Of a DNA stretch of 35,775 bases, positions 8,227 through 15,845 are shown piece after piece. The notes beneath the pieces are model-generated. The model did not search any database. It worked only from the letters and a program-made list of their open reading frames with translations, and had not been told where the DNA came from. Each line of letters begins with the position of its first letter. Within the stretch, counting starts at the first letter, position 1. Source of the DNA: Parasporobacterium sp. (GTDB lineage Bacteria; Bacillota; Clostridia; Lachnospirales; Lachnospiraceae). The stretch covers positions 1 to 35,775 of the forward strand of contig JAFWFQ010000058.1 in the NCBI GenBank assembly GCA_017515535.1. Reading direction: 5' to 3'. A program made the translations under genes and the position numbers.

Positions 8227-9258
8227 CTAATTCCTTGCATCTGCCAGTTCCAGGATCAGACGTTTTGTCTTTTCCCAGCCAAGACAGGGATCTGTGATCG
8301 ACTTTCCATAGACTCCGCCATCCGGTTTCTGGTTTCCGTCCTCAATATATGACTCAATCATAAGCCCTTTGATCATGCGTCCGATTTCCGGATTATGGCG
8401 CCCGCTGTGCAGTACTTCTTTCGCGATCCGGATCTGTTCTTCATATTGCTTTCCGGAATTGGAATGATTACAGTCAACAACGATCCCCGGATTCGCGTAG
8501 TCCTCTTTTTTATAAAGATTACAGACGGCACTCAGGTCTTCATAATGATAATTCGGAATATTCTGTCCATATCGGTTTACCGATCCCCGAAGGATTGCAT
8601 GAGAGAGTGGATTTCCATGACTTACGACCTCCCTGTCAGTAAAGATAAACGTATGGGCATTCTGTGCTGCCTTGATCGAATTCATCATGACTGTAAGGTC
8701 GCCGCTGGTCGGATTTTTCATTCCCGTAGGAACACTGATCCCGCTGGCGACAAGGCGGTGCTGCTGGTTTTCCACCGACCTTGCGCCTACCGCTACATAT
8801 CCGAGAACATCAGAAAGGAACCGGTAATTTTCCGGATAAAGCATTTCATCCGCACTGGAGAATCCGGTCTCTTCCAGGACGCGGATATGGAGCTTCCGGA
8901 TCGCGATCACGCCTTTTAAAAGATCCGGGCGTTTGTTCGGATCCGGCTGGTGAAGCATTCCCTTGTATCCTTCCCCGGTCGTTCGCGGCTTATTTGTATA
9001 TACACGCGGTACGATCAGGATCTTTTCTTTGACTTCCTCTTGTATATCCCGAAGCCGGAAAATATAATCCAGAACCGCATCATCCCGATCTGCGGAACAA
9101 GGGCCGATGATCAGAGCAAGCCGCTCATCTTCTCCCGTAAAGATTTTCCGGAGTTCTTCGTCATTCTTGATTTTCTGTGCCCTTCCCTTCTCGGTCAGGG
9201 GATACATTTCCTGCACTTTTTTCGCCGATGGCAGTTTTCGCCGATATTCAATATTCAT
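8227..9258 (-). CDS. aroG: 3-deoxy-7-phosphoheptulonate synthase, type I-alpha (AroF/G/H-like)
   Basis: Same reaction as the gene at 3156-4160 but the enterobacterial class. 343 aa, matching E. coli AroG length. Seen: N-terminal LPSAKKVQEMYPLTEKG, LIIGPCSADR, PRVYTNKPRTTGEGYKG, VGARSVENQQHR, GMKNPTSGDLTVMMNSI, VDCNHSNSGK, MIESYIEDGNQ and GKSITDPCLGWEKT. Start ATG 9258 overlaps the end of aroA by 11 nt; AAGGAAG precedes it. Last gene of the pheA-aro operon, ending in TAG. Which amino acid inhibits it cannot be read from the sequence. The symbol is by similarity of type, not orthology. Confidence 0.93.
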   Translation of the reverse strand: MNIEYRRKLPSAKKVQEMYPLTEKGRAQKIKNDEELRKIFTGEDERLALIIGPCSADRDDAVLDYIFRLRDIQEEVKEKILIVPRVYTNKPRTTGEGYKGMLHQPDPNKRPDLLKGVIAIRKLHIRVLEETGFSSADEMLYPENYRFLSDVLGYVAVGARSVENQQHRLVASGISVPTGMKNPTSGDLTVMMNSIKAAQNAHTFIFTDREVVSHGNPLSHAILRGSVNRYGQNIPNYHYEDLSAVCNLYKKEDYANPGIVVDCNHSNSGKQYEEQIRIAKEVLHSGRHNPEIGRMIKGLMIESYIEDGNQKPDGGVYGKSITDPCLGWEKTKRLILELADARN

Positions 9259-10459
9259 GATCGTCTTCCTTATTTCTTTCTTCCAGATCCATTCCCAGTC
9301 TCTTCATTTCAGAAAAAAAGTCCGGCCAGCTTTTCCTGACGGCTTCTGCTCCATCAATTGTTCCTCCGGTCAACGATGCGAGCACGCTGAGTGCCATAAC
9401 GATTCGATGATCATTATGTCCGCTTAATTGGACCCTTGGTTTTTGCAGGGGACCTTGCAGGACTACAACATCATTATCCCCCACAAGACAGGTGATCCCG
9501 AATTTTTTCAATTCTTCCGCCATTGCTTCCGCCCGGTCGCTTTCTTTGATCCGGAGCCTCTTTGTTCCACTAAAGACGCCTCCTCTTAAAGCGCCTGCAC
9601 AGGCAAAGAGTACCGGTCCGAGATCCGGGGTCCCGGAAAGATCGATTTTGAGCTCCTCCCCGTCTGTTTTCTGAACTTCACCATTCAGCTGTTTCAGAAA
9701 TCCGACACAGGCCTTATCTCCCTGAATACTGTTATCATTTAATCCTTCGATCGTAAGCGGATGACCGACCGATTGCAGAGCATAAAGAAACGCTGCGTTC
9801 GACCAGTCGCCCTCGATCTTACGATCTCCCGGCTGATAGGATTGTCCGCCTTTGATATAGAACAGATTCTCTCTTTCTTCTTTGACATCAACACCGAACT
9901 CTTTCATGACAGCAACCGTAATATCAATATACGGTCTGCTTTCGACCGGCGGAAGGACCTCGATCGTGCTGTCTTCCTCTAAAAGGGAAAGCGCATATAG
10001 CATACCGGTAATAAACTGGCTGCTGATATCACCCCTGATTCGGAAAGTTCCCGGTTTCAAAGTTCCTTTCAGCGTAATGGAACCGGCATCTTTCTCCAAA
10101 AGGATTCCGGAATTTTTAAAGAGTTCCTCATAAACACCGATCCCGCGTTCCATAAGCCGCTGTGTCCCCGTAAATACCCCGCCTCCGCAAACTGCAAGCG
10201 AGATCGGGATCATAAAACGCAATGTGCTTCCGCTTTCCCTGCAGGGAAAAACAGGAAGCCGGCTTCCGGAACCGATTCCCTTTATTTGCGCTTTTGTTCC
10301 GCGGAAAGAGACCTCTGCCCCAAGCGCTTTGATACAGTCCATCGTCGCAAGCATATCCTCGCTGGAAGATATTCCGTCCAACGTGCTTTTTCCCTGTGCA
10401 AGCGAGGCACAGATCAACATCCGATGAGCATAGCTTTTCGACGGAGGAGCCTCGATCAC
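9248..10459 (-). CDS. aroA: 3-phosphoshikimate 1-carboxyvinyltransferase (EPSP synthase), N-terminally shortened by an in-frame TGA
   Basis: Transfers enolpyruvyl from PEP to shikimate 3-phosphate. Seen: PPSKSYAHRMLICASLA with the PEP/S3P-binding Lys-Ser, ESGSTLRFMIPI, IRGDISSQFITGMLYA, SNAAFLYAL, RIKESDR, and GHNDHRIVMAL. The longest open frame starts at GTG 10459 (403 aa), missing the usual first beta-strand. In the same frame an upstream ATG (10495), with AGGA spaced correctly in the end of the preceding gene, would give MKVEIRP-stop-QLHGVIEAPPSKS. Codon 8 is TGA (10474-10472). GTG 10459 has no well-placed ribosome site, so translation may depend on reinitiation. UGA is an ordinary stop elsewhere in this window (e.g. 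aroC). Confidence 0.9.
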   Translation of the reverse strand: MIEAPPSKSYAHRMLICASLAQGKSTLDGISSSEDMLATMDCIKALGAEVSFRGTKAQIKGIGSGSRLPVFPCRESGSTLRFMIPISLAVCGGGVFTGTQRLMERGIGVYEELFKNSGILLEKDAGSITLKGTLKPGTFRIRGDISSQFITGMLYALSLLEEDSTIEVLPPVESRPYIDITVAVMKEFGVDVKEERENLFYIKGGQSYQPGDRKIEGDWSNAAFLYALQSVGHPLTIEGLNDNSIQGDKACVGFLKQLNGEVQKTDGEELKIDLSGTPDLGPVLFACAGALRGGVFSGTKRLRIKESDRAEAMAEELKKFGITCLVGDNDVVVLQGPLQKPRVQLSGHNDHRIVMALSVLASLTGGTIDGAEAVRKSWPDFFSEMKRLGMDLEERNKEDDHEY

Positions 10460-10471
10460 TCCATGAAGTTG

Positions 10472-10495
10472 TCAGGGTCTGATCTCAACTTTCAT
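10472..10495 (-). other. interrupted natural 5' end of aroA (ATG to in-frame TGA)
   Basis: ATG 10495-10493 lies 1 nt past the stop codon of aroE-aroK, with AGGA in the last codons of that gene. It encodes MKVEIRP and then TGA at 10474-10472; twelve codons after ATG the frame joins the GTG used for the open reading frame. The residues on both sides of the TGA look like a normal EPSP synthase N-terminus, so a single-base change (for example TCA to TGA) in the organism or in the assembly is the simplest explanation. Confidence 0.75.
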
Positions 10496-10496
10496 C

Positions 10497-11738
10497 TTAC
10501 ATTCCTAAAAACAGATATATGATCTCTGCCGAAACAGATTCAACGCTGCCGCTTCCGTCGACTCTGCTGTCCGCAACGTGACAATAAATGTCATACCGCT
10601 CTTCATATCTTTTCCGCAAGGCATCTGCATCAGAAGAAAACGGGCGGTCCGGAGTCGCCGTAAGAAGTTCCAGCGGCCGGTCAATAAAAAAGAGGAATCC
10701 GTTTTGTTTCAGGGCTCTGACATTCTCTTCGCGAAGGATCGCTCCTCCGCCGGTTGCGATAATGGCTCCGCTTTCTTTTGCTGCTTCCCGGATCACAGTA
10801 CTTTCCATATCACGGAATGCCTTTTCTCCGCATAGTTCAGAATACTCTGCAATCGGCATCCCGATTTTTTCTACGATCAACTCATCGGTATCGATCAGCT
10901 TCCGTCCGAGCGCTTCAGCCAATTGTTTTCCGACTGTTGTTTTGCCGCAGGACGGCATTCCGCAAAGGACCAGATTTCTTTTTTCCTGCAAAACACTTTT
11001 ATATGCCTTTGTGATTTCTTCTGTGCGCATCTCCCAGTCCAGAAAGTGGCCGCAGGCATAGACAGCCTGTGCGGCAAGCATATAAAGCCCGCCTTCTGAC
11101 GGGATTTCAAGTTCCTGTGCTTCAAGGACCAGCCTGCTTCTCAGCGGATTATAAATAACATCCAGAACACCTTCCAGGTCCGGGAAACGGGACAGATCTA
11201 TCGGTGTCTGCTCTGTCTCGGGATACATTCCACAAGGTGTTGTATTGATGATATATTGGGCATCTGAATGAAGCGTTTCCGCCTCCTGATAGGTAACCGC
11301 CGTATCTGATTTTTTTCTGGAGACAGTAAGGATCTCACCGGCGCCAAAAGCGAAAGCAACCGCTCTGGCTGTTCTGGAAGTCCCTCCTGTTCCCAGGATC
11401 AGGATTTTTTTATCCTGCAGTTCCACACCGATCCTGCGGACAAGGGCTTTCATTCCGGCAAAATCTGTATTATAGCCGTAAAGTTTCCCCTCCCGGTTTA
11501 CGACTGTATTGACCGCTCCGATTGCTTCCGCTCCCGGATCGATCCAATCGAGATACGGGATCACATCCTGTTTATAGGGAATCGTAACATTAATTGCCCG
11601 GAACTCTCTTGCTTTCATAAAACCATCCAATTCATCCGGGGCAAGTTCTTTCAATTCATATGTATAAGAAGCGATCTGTTCATGGATCTCTTTTGAAAAA
11701 CTATGTCCTAACCGCCCGCCGATCAATCCATATTCCAT
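10497..11738 (-). CDS. aroE-aroK: fused shikimate dehydrogenase - shikimate kinase
   Basis: Two consecutive-pathway enzymes in one chain of about 413 aa. AroE, residues 1 to about 255: shikimate-binding GHSFSKEIH, NVTIPYKQ, TDFAGMKAL, NADP-binding LGTGGTSRTARA, and GGLYMLAAQA. AroK, about 258-413: P-loop CGMPSCGKTTVGKQLAEALG, IDTDELI, GEKAFRDMES, TGGGAI, and RPFSS. It reduces 3-dehydroshikimate and then phosphorylates shikimate. An ATG at 11744 is only 2-3 nt from AAGGAA, so ATG 11738 (MEYGLIGGRLGHS) is preferred. It lies 15 nt after aroC and is followed by aroA after 1 nt. AroE and AroK are separate in most bacteria. Confidence 0.93.
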   Translation of the reverse strand: MEYGLIGGRLGHSFSKEIHEQIASYTYELKELAPDELDGFMKAREFRAINVTIPYKQDVIPYLDWIDPGAEAIGAVNTVVNREGKLYGYNTDFAGMKALVRRIGVELQDKKILILGTGGTSRTARAVAFAFGAGEILTVSRKKSDTAVTYQEAETLHSDAQYIINTTPCGMYPETEQTPIDLSRFPDLEGVLDVIYNPLRSRLVLEAQELEIPSEGGLYMLAAQAVYACGHFLDWEMRTEEITKAYKSVLQEKRNLVLCGMPSCGKTTVGKQLAEALGRKLIDTDELIVEKIGMPIAEYSELCGEKAFRDMESTVIREAAKESGAIIATGGGAILREENVRALKQNGFLFFIDRPLELLTATPDRPFSSDADALRKRYEERYDIYCHVADSRVDGSGSVESVSAEIIYLFLGM

Positions 11739-11753
11739 AGACATTTCCTTCTC

Positions 11754-12881
11754 TCAGTTTCCTAAATAATCTGTTCCGAAACGACCCGCAAGGAGATCCG
11801 CAATGACGATAGCCGTAACACTGTCAATGACTGGGCAGACTCTCCGGACAATTGCCGGATCATGGCGGCCGGTGATCTTGTGACCGATATTTTCCTGCTT
11901 CTGAAAATCGATAGTCTTTTGTTCTTTCGCGATCGAAGCCGTCGGTTTCACCGCACAGCGGAAAAGGACCGGCATACCATTTGTAATTCCGCCGTTGATC
12001 CCTCCGTTATGATTCGTTTCGGTATATACCTGTCCTTCTTCAGAGATCCGGAAGGAATCATTTGCCTCGCTTCCGCTCATTTTCGCAAAGTCAAATCCGG
12101 AACCGAATTCGACCCCTTTGATTCCTCCGATACTGAACAAAATATGGGACAGTTCGCTCTCTACGCTGTCAAACCATGGTTCCCCGAGCCCGGAAGGAAG
12201 ACCTGAAACGACCGTTTCCGTAACTCCTCCGACACTGTCTTTTTCTTCCGCTGCTTCCAGGATCTTCTTTGTCATAGCTGCCCCTGAAACATCATCAAGA
12301 ACAGGGAACGCTTTATTTCTCAAATCTTTAAGACAACTCTCCAGATAATCCCTGAGTGCCGGCTGATCTGTCTCTTCCATCGCTGCCTTAAGACTCAGAT
12401 CTTCAACTCCTCCGCAGGAGAAGATATGGGTTCCGATCCGGATTCCTTTCTTTTCAAGCGCCGGGATCAGGATCCCTCCTGCCGCGACAAGTGCTGCTGT
12501 GATCCTTCCGGAAAAATGGCCGCCGCCCCTGTAATCTTCAAATCCATGATACTTGCAAAACGCGGTATAATCCGCATGGGACGGACGCGCAGGTCCATAG
12601 GTATAATCTTTACTTCTTGTATCTTCGTTCGGAATCAGGACCGTAACCGGAGTCCCGCAGGTCTTCCCCTGAAAAACGCCGCTTACGATCCGGAAATGAT
12701 CCGGTTCTCTCCGGGCGGTATCGATCCCTGAAGAAGGTCTTCGTTTCGCAAGGCAAGACGCAATGATCTCTTCTGAGACTTCGATTCCCGGGGAAAGCCC
12801 GTCGATCACAACACCGATGGCTTCGCCATGGCTTTCTCCGAATAACGTAACCGTGATCTGATTTCCAAAAGTATTTTTCAT
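11754..12881 (-). CDS. aroC: chorismate synthase
   Basis: Eliminates phosphate from EPSP to give chorismate, using reduced FMN. 375 aa. Seen: MKNTFGNQITVTLFGESHGE with the signature GESHG, RRPSSGIDTARREPD, GPARPSHADYTAF, YRGGGHFSGRIT, GIKGVEFGSGF, NHNGGINGGITNGMP, and GRHDPAIVRR near the C-terminus. ATG 12881 follows AGGAAAA. It stops at TGA, showing that UGA ends translation in this genome. Between aroB (27 nt upstream) and aroE-aroK in the operon. Confidence 0.96.
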   Translation of the reverse strand: MKNTFGNQITVTLFGESHGEAIGVVIDGLSPGIEVSEEIIASCLAKRRPSSGIDTARREPDHFRIVSGVFQGKTCGTPVTVLIPNEDTRSKDYTYGPARPSHADYTAFCKYHGFEDYRGGGHFSGRITAALVAAGGILIPALEKKGIRIGTHIFSCGGVEDLSLKAAMEETDQPALRDYLESCLKDLRNKAFPVLDDVSGAAMTKKILEAAEEKDSVGGVTETVVSGLPSGLGEPWFDSVESELSHILFSIGGIKGVEFGSGFDFAKMSGSEANDSFRISEEGQVYTETNHNGGINGGITNGMPVLFRCAVKPTASIAKEQKTIDFQKQENIGHKITGRHDPAIVRRVCPVIDSVTAIVIADLLAGRFGTDYLGN

Positions 12882-12908
12882 AACTATTTTCCTGTTTGCT
12901 CTGTTTTC

Positions 12909-13919
12909 TTACCAGGAAATATTCCCAATCCTGGCTTCAATTTCCTCCGGCGTCAACTGACAGATTTCATAAGATCCGATTTCCGGAACCAGTACAGCCG
13001 AAATTGCTCCGCTCTGCATTTTTTTGTCATGCAGAATAAATGGCATCAGTTCCTTTGCGCCTGCCTCATATTCGACCGGAAGATTGTATTTTTTAAGGAC
13101 CGGGATCAGCTCTTCCTGAACAGAAGGATCTGCCATCGGAATCATGCCAAGCGCAACACATTCCCCGTGCAGTAGTTTTCCTTCATAATAACTTTCGATC
13201 CCATGACCGATCGTATGTCCGAAATTCAGGATCTTCCTGAGCCCCTGCTCTTTCGGATCCTGTTCGACAACCTCCTTTTTGATGCGAAGCGCTTCGCAGA
13301 TGATCTCTTCAATATCCCCCCCCGAGTCTTTGCTGTTCTTAATCTTCTCAAATAGCTCCGCATTACTAGTAAGAGCCATCTTGACTGCTTCCGCAAGTCC
13401 CGCGGAGAATTGTCTCTGATCCAGCGTCCTGAGCACATCCGGATCGATCAGTACCTTTTTCGGCTGATAGAATGCACCAACAATATTTTTCACACCACAA
13501 AGATCAATTGCCGTTTTTCCTCCGATGGAGGAGTCGACCTGCGAAAGCAAGGTGGTCGGAATATTGTAAAAATCAATGCCCCGCATATAGCTGGCCGCAG
13601 CAAAACCGGAAAGGTCACCGACGACCCCGCCGCCAACCGCAACAACACAATCCTTTCTGGTAAAGGACCCTTCAAGCATTTTTGAAAGAAGCATCTCGTA
13701 ATTCGAAAAGTTTTTCGAGGCCTCTCCTTCAGGGATCGTAAGGACCAGCGGGTCCCCGCTTTGTTCCGCGATCTTTTGTGCGTATTCTCCCGGTACACCG
13801 GAGTCGGTAATGATCAGGACTTTTCTGTTCAGATCCAGAAAGTCTTTCGCTTTTTCCAAAACGCCTCTTTCGATCACAATATCATAGCTGTCTTTTGCTA
13901 AATCTACAGGCAGGACCAT
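12909..13919 (-). CDS. aroB: 3-dehydroquinate synthase
   Basis: Cyclises DAHP to 3-dehydroquinate with NAD and a divalent metal. 336 aa. Seen: LIITDSGVP, PEGEASKNFSNYE, AVGGGVVGDLSGFAAASYMRGI, PTTLLSQVDSSIGGKTA, FSAGLAEAVK, and the metal-binding NFGHTIGHGIE and HGECVALGM. A run of eight C's around 13318-13325 is intact in frame. ATG 13919 has AAAGGAAAG upstream. It lies 20 nt after pheA; the following step, 3-dehydroquinate dehydratase, is not in the window. Confidence 0.96.
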   Translation of the reverse strand: MVLPVDLAKDSYDIVIERGVLEKAKDFLDLNRKVLIITDSGVPGEYAQKIAEQSGDPLVLTIPEGEASKNFSNYEMLLSKMLEGSFTRKDCVVAVGGGVVGDLSGFAAASYMRGIDFYNIPTTLLSQVDSSIGGKTAIDLCGVKNIVGAFYQPKKVLIDPDVLRTLDQRQFSAGLAEAVKMALTSNAELFEKIKNSKDSGGDIEEIICEALRIKKEVVEQDPKEQGLRKILNFGHTIGHGIESYYEGKLLHGECVALGMIPMADPSVQEELIPVLKKYNLPVEYEAGAKELMPFILHDKKMQSGAISAVLVPEIGSYEICQLTPEEIEARIGNISW

Positions 13920-13939
13920 TTTCTTTCCTTTCTGTTTCT

Positions 13940-15031
13940 TTATTCGTTGAAAAATGTTCCGGCAAGTTTCAGCTGACCGCAGAGGGCACTGATCTCCCTC
14001 ATCATATCTTTTCCTTCTGTTCCGGAAATATTTCCTTCTGCCTCAACATAGAAATAATAATTCCATAAAAGACCTTTGACCGGCCGGCTCTTTAAGTTTC
14101 TCATATTAAACCCGTGAGATCCGATAATATCCAGTGTCATCGCAAGAGCTCCCGCCTCATTCGGAACCGTAAACATCAGAATAAAACTGCAGCTGTCGTC
14201 TCTGGTCTCCGGGGGAAGAAGATTCTGAATCCTTGAAAACACACCGAATCTGGTCGAGTTGTTTCTTGTTGTATGGATTTTCTTATCGATCACTTTCAGC
14301 CCAAACAGTTCTGCTGTCTCGATCGAGGCAATCGCCGCAACCGAAGGGTCGTTTTGTTCCTTGATATACTGTGCGGCTCTTGCAGTATTGGAAAATTCTA
14401 CGACTTCGAACCCATGGCTTTTTATAAACTCATCACACTGCGAAAGGGCCTGCGGATGACTAACGACCGTCCGGATCGAATCCAAAGATGCACCTTCTGT
14501 TCCGAGCAGATTATGCTCGATATCCAGGTTCATGACTCTGTTGACATAGAGATTCCCAAAAAACATCAGGTCCATGACTGCGCCGACATCTCCGGCATAA
14601 CTGTTTTCAAGCGGAAGGACCGCACAGTCGACTTCTCCCTTTTCCGCTGCCTGAAATGCTAATTCAAAACTAGCATAAGAGACCAGCTCCGCCCCGGGAT
14701 GCATTCGTTTCGCCGCAATATAGGCATATGCTCCGGGAACACCGCTGTATCCGACTTTCATCCCATTCAGGATCCTTTCCTGATAGGCGCAGGAAATATT
14801 CATTACGCTTTTCTGGAAATCAATATAATACGGTTCGATTTCCTCATTCGAGATCCGCTCTTTGCTCTTTGCAATGATCGCGTTCTCTCTTGCGTTATCC
14901 TTGACCGGCAGCGCATGTTCTTTTTTATATTCTCCAATGGCTTTACTGACCTCCATCCGCTTTTGAAAGAGTTCCGCCATCTGGTTATCGATCCTGTTGA
15001 TCTCGTCTCTGAATTGTTCAAGATTTCCCAT
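13940..15031 (-). CDS. pheA: bifunctional chorismate mutase / prephenate dehydratase (P-protein)
   Basis: Converts chorismate to prephenate and then to phenylpyruvate. 363 aa. AroQ chorismate mutase: residues 1 to about 90 (LEQFRDEINRIDNQMAELFQ, RMEVSKAIGEYK). Prephenate dehydratase: about 92-275, with GYSGVPGAYAYIAAKR, AVLPLENSYAGDV, and NNSTRFGVFSR, whose Thr is catalytic in the family. C-terminal ACT domain: NEAGALAMTLDIIGSHGFNM, where the usual ESRP reads KSRP. A TTG at 15037 is in frame, but GGAGG is best spaced from ATG 15031. First gene of the shikimate operon; its leader is too short for a T-box or peptide attenuator. Confidence 0.95.
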   Translation of the reverse strand: MGNLEQFRDEINRIDNQMAELFQKRMEVSKAIGEYKKEHALPVKDNARENAIIAKSKERISNEEIEPYYIDFQKSVMNISCAYQERILNGMKVGYSGVPGAYAYIAAKRMHPGAELVSYASFELAFQAAEKGEVDCAVLPLENSYAGDVGAVMDLMFFGNLYVNRVMNLDIEHNLLGTEGASLDSIRTVVSHPQALSQCDEFIKSHGFEVVEFSNTARAAQYIKEQNDPSVAAIASIETAELFGLKVIDKKIHTTRNNSTRFGVFSRIQNLLPPETRDDSCSFILMFTVPNEAGALAMTLDIIGSHGFNMRNLKSRPVKGLLWNYYFYVEAEGNISGTEGKDMMREISALCGQLKLAGTFFNE

Positions 15032-15060
15032 ATTCAAATCCTCCGGAAAATATTGATATG

Positions 15061-15089
15061 ATAATCATTGATGATAGCATCGTTGTCAA
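15061..15089 (-). promoter_or_regulatory. promoter of the pheA-aroB-aroC-aroEK-aroA-aroG operon
   Basis: Minus-strand TTGACA (15089-15084), 17-nt spacer, and weaker -10 GATTAT (15066-15061). This is the only good candidate between the hairpin after cbiC and pheA. Confidence 0.5.
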
Positions 15090-15099
15090 AGTAAATGCA

Positions 15100-15147
15100 A
15101 GAATAATATAAGGAATGACCATTCCCTGTTTCTTGCGGGGAATGGCC
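15100..15147 (-). terminator. probable terminator of the cobalamin operon after cbiC
   Basis: Minus-strand GGCCATTCCC (15147-15138) pairs with GGGAATGGTC (15126-15117), a 10-bp stem with an 11-nt loop. It is followed by a U-rich but interrupted tail (ATTCCTTATATTATT). It lies 37 nt past the cbiC stop and before the pheA promoter. The + strand copy has a TTTT tail but no + gene upstream. Confidence 0.55.
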
Positions 15148-15183
15148 TTTTCTGACAATTATTATGCGTTTTCTAATACTGCT

Positions 15184-15822
15184 TTACATGTTATAAAGCA
15201 GTGCGTTGCAGATCGCGGCAGCGATGTTGCTTCCGCCTTTTCTTCCGCGGGCAACAATATAGGGGATCCCTGCTGTCATGATCAGCTCTTTGGATTCAAC
15301 AACGTTTACAAAACCAACGGGCACACCGATAATTCCACATGGCCTAAATCCTTCTTCCTCGATCAGTTCCTTGATCCGGATCAATGCCGTCGGCGCATTG
15401 CCGATTGCAAGGATCACCGGTTTCTCAAGTCTTGCCGCTTTATTCATCGATACAACGGCTCTTGTATAGCCATTTGCCTTGGCTTCTTCCGCAACGTCTT
15501 CATCACTCATAAAGCAGAAAACTTCTCCGCCGTATTTTGCGAGTGTCGGCTTGCTGATCCCGGATTTTGCCATCTGCGTATCAGTGACAATGCAGGCGCC
15601 GGCGCGGATCGCGTCCTTAAAAATCTGAACTGCATTTTCAGAGAAGCAGAGATTCTCATAATAATCAAAGTCCGCGGAAGTATGGATACAGCGTTTTATG
15701 ATCGGTTCCTGCTCCGGATCCATCGGCACATCACCAAGTTCCTGTGTAATAATCTCAAAACTTCTCTTTTCAATATCTTTTGGAAGGATATGTTCCAGTT
15801 TTCCCATTTCTAATCTTTCCAT
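15184..15822 (-). CDS. cbiC: cobalt-precorrin-8 methylmutase (precorrin-8X isomerase)
   Basis: Moves the C11 methyl to C12, forming cobyrinate. 212 aa. Seen: SFEIITQELGDV, the family motif RCIHTSADFDY with the active-site His, FKDAIRAGACIVTDTQM, IGNAPTALIRIKELIEEEG, and GVPVGFVNVVESKE then RGRKGGSNIAAAICNAL. ATG 15822 is chosen over an in-frame GTG just before it. Last gene of the long corrin operon, 23 nt after cbiP. Confidence 0.95.
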   Translation of the reverse strand: MERLEMGKLEHILPKDIEKRSFEIITQELGDVPMDPEQEPIIKRCIHTSADFDYYENLCFSENAVQIFKDAIRAGACIVTDTQMAKSGISKPTLAKYGGEVFCFMSDEDVAEEAKANGYTRAVVSMNKAARLEKPVILAIGNAPTALIRIKELIEEEGFRPCGIIGVPVGFVNVVESKELIMTAGIPYIVARGRKGGSNIAAAICNALLYNM

Positions 15823-15845
15823 CACTAATCTCTCTTTCTCAAGGC

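Noticed and set aside
10472..10474. Selenocysteine or reassigned UGA in aroA
   Set aside because: EPSP synthase has no catalytic residue at this position, no convincing bacterial SECIS hairpin follows, and UGA ends aroC, cbiA, cbiG and other genes here.
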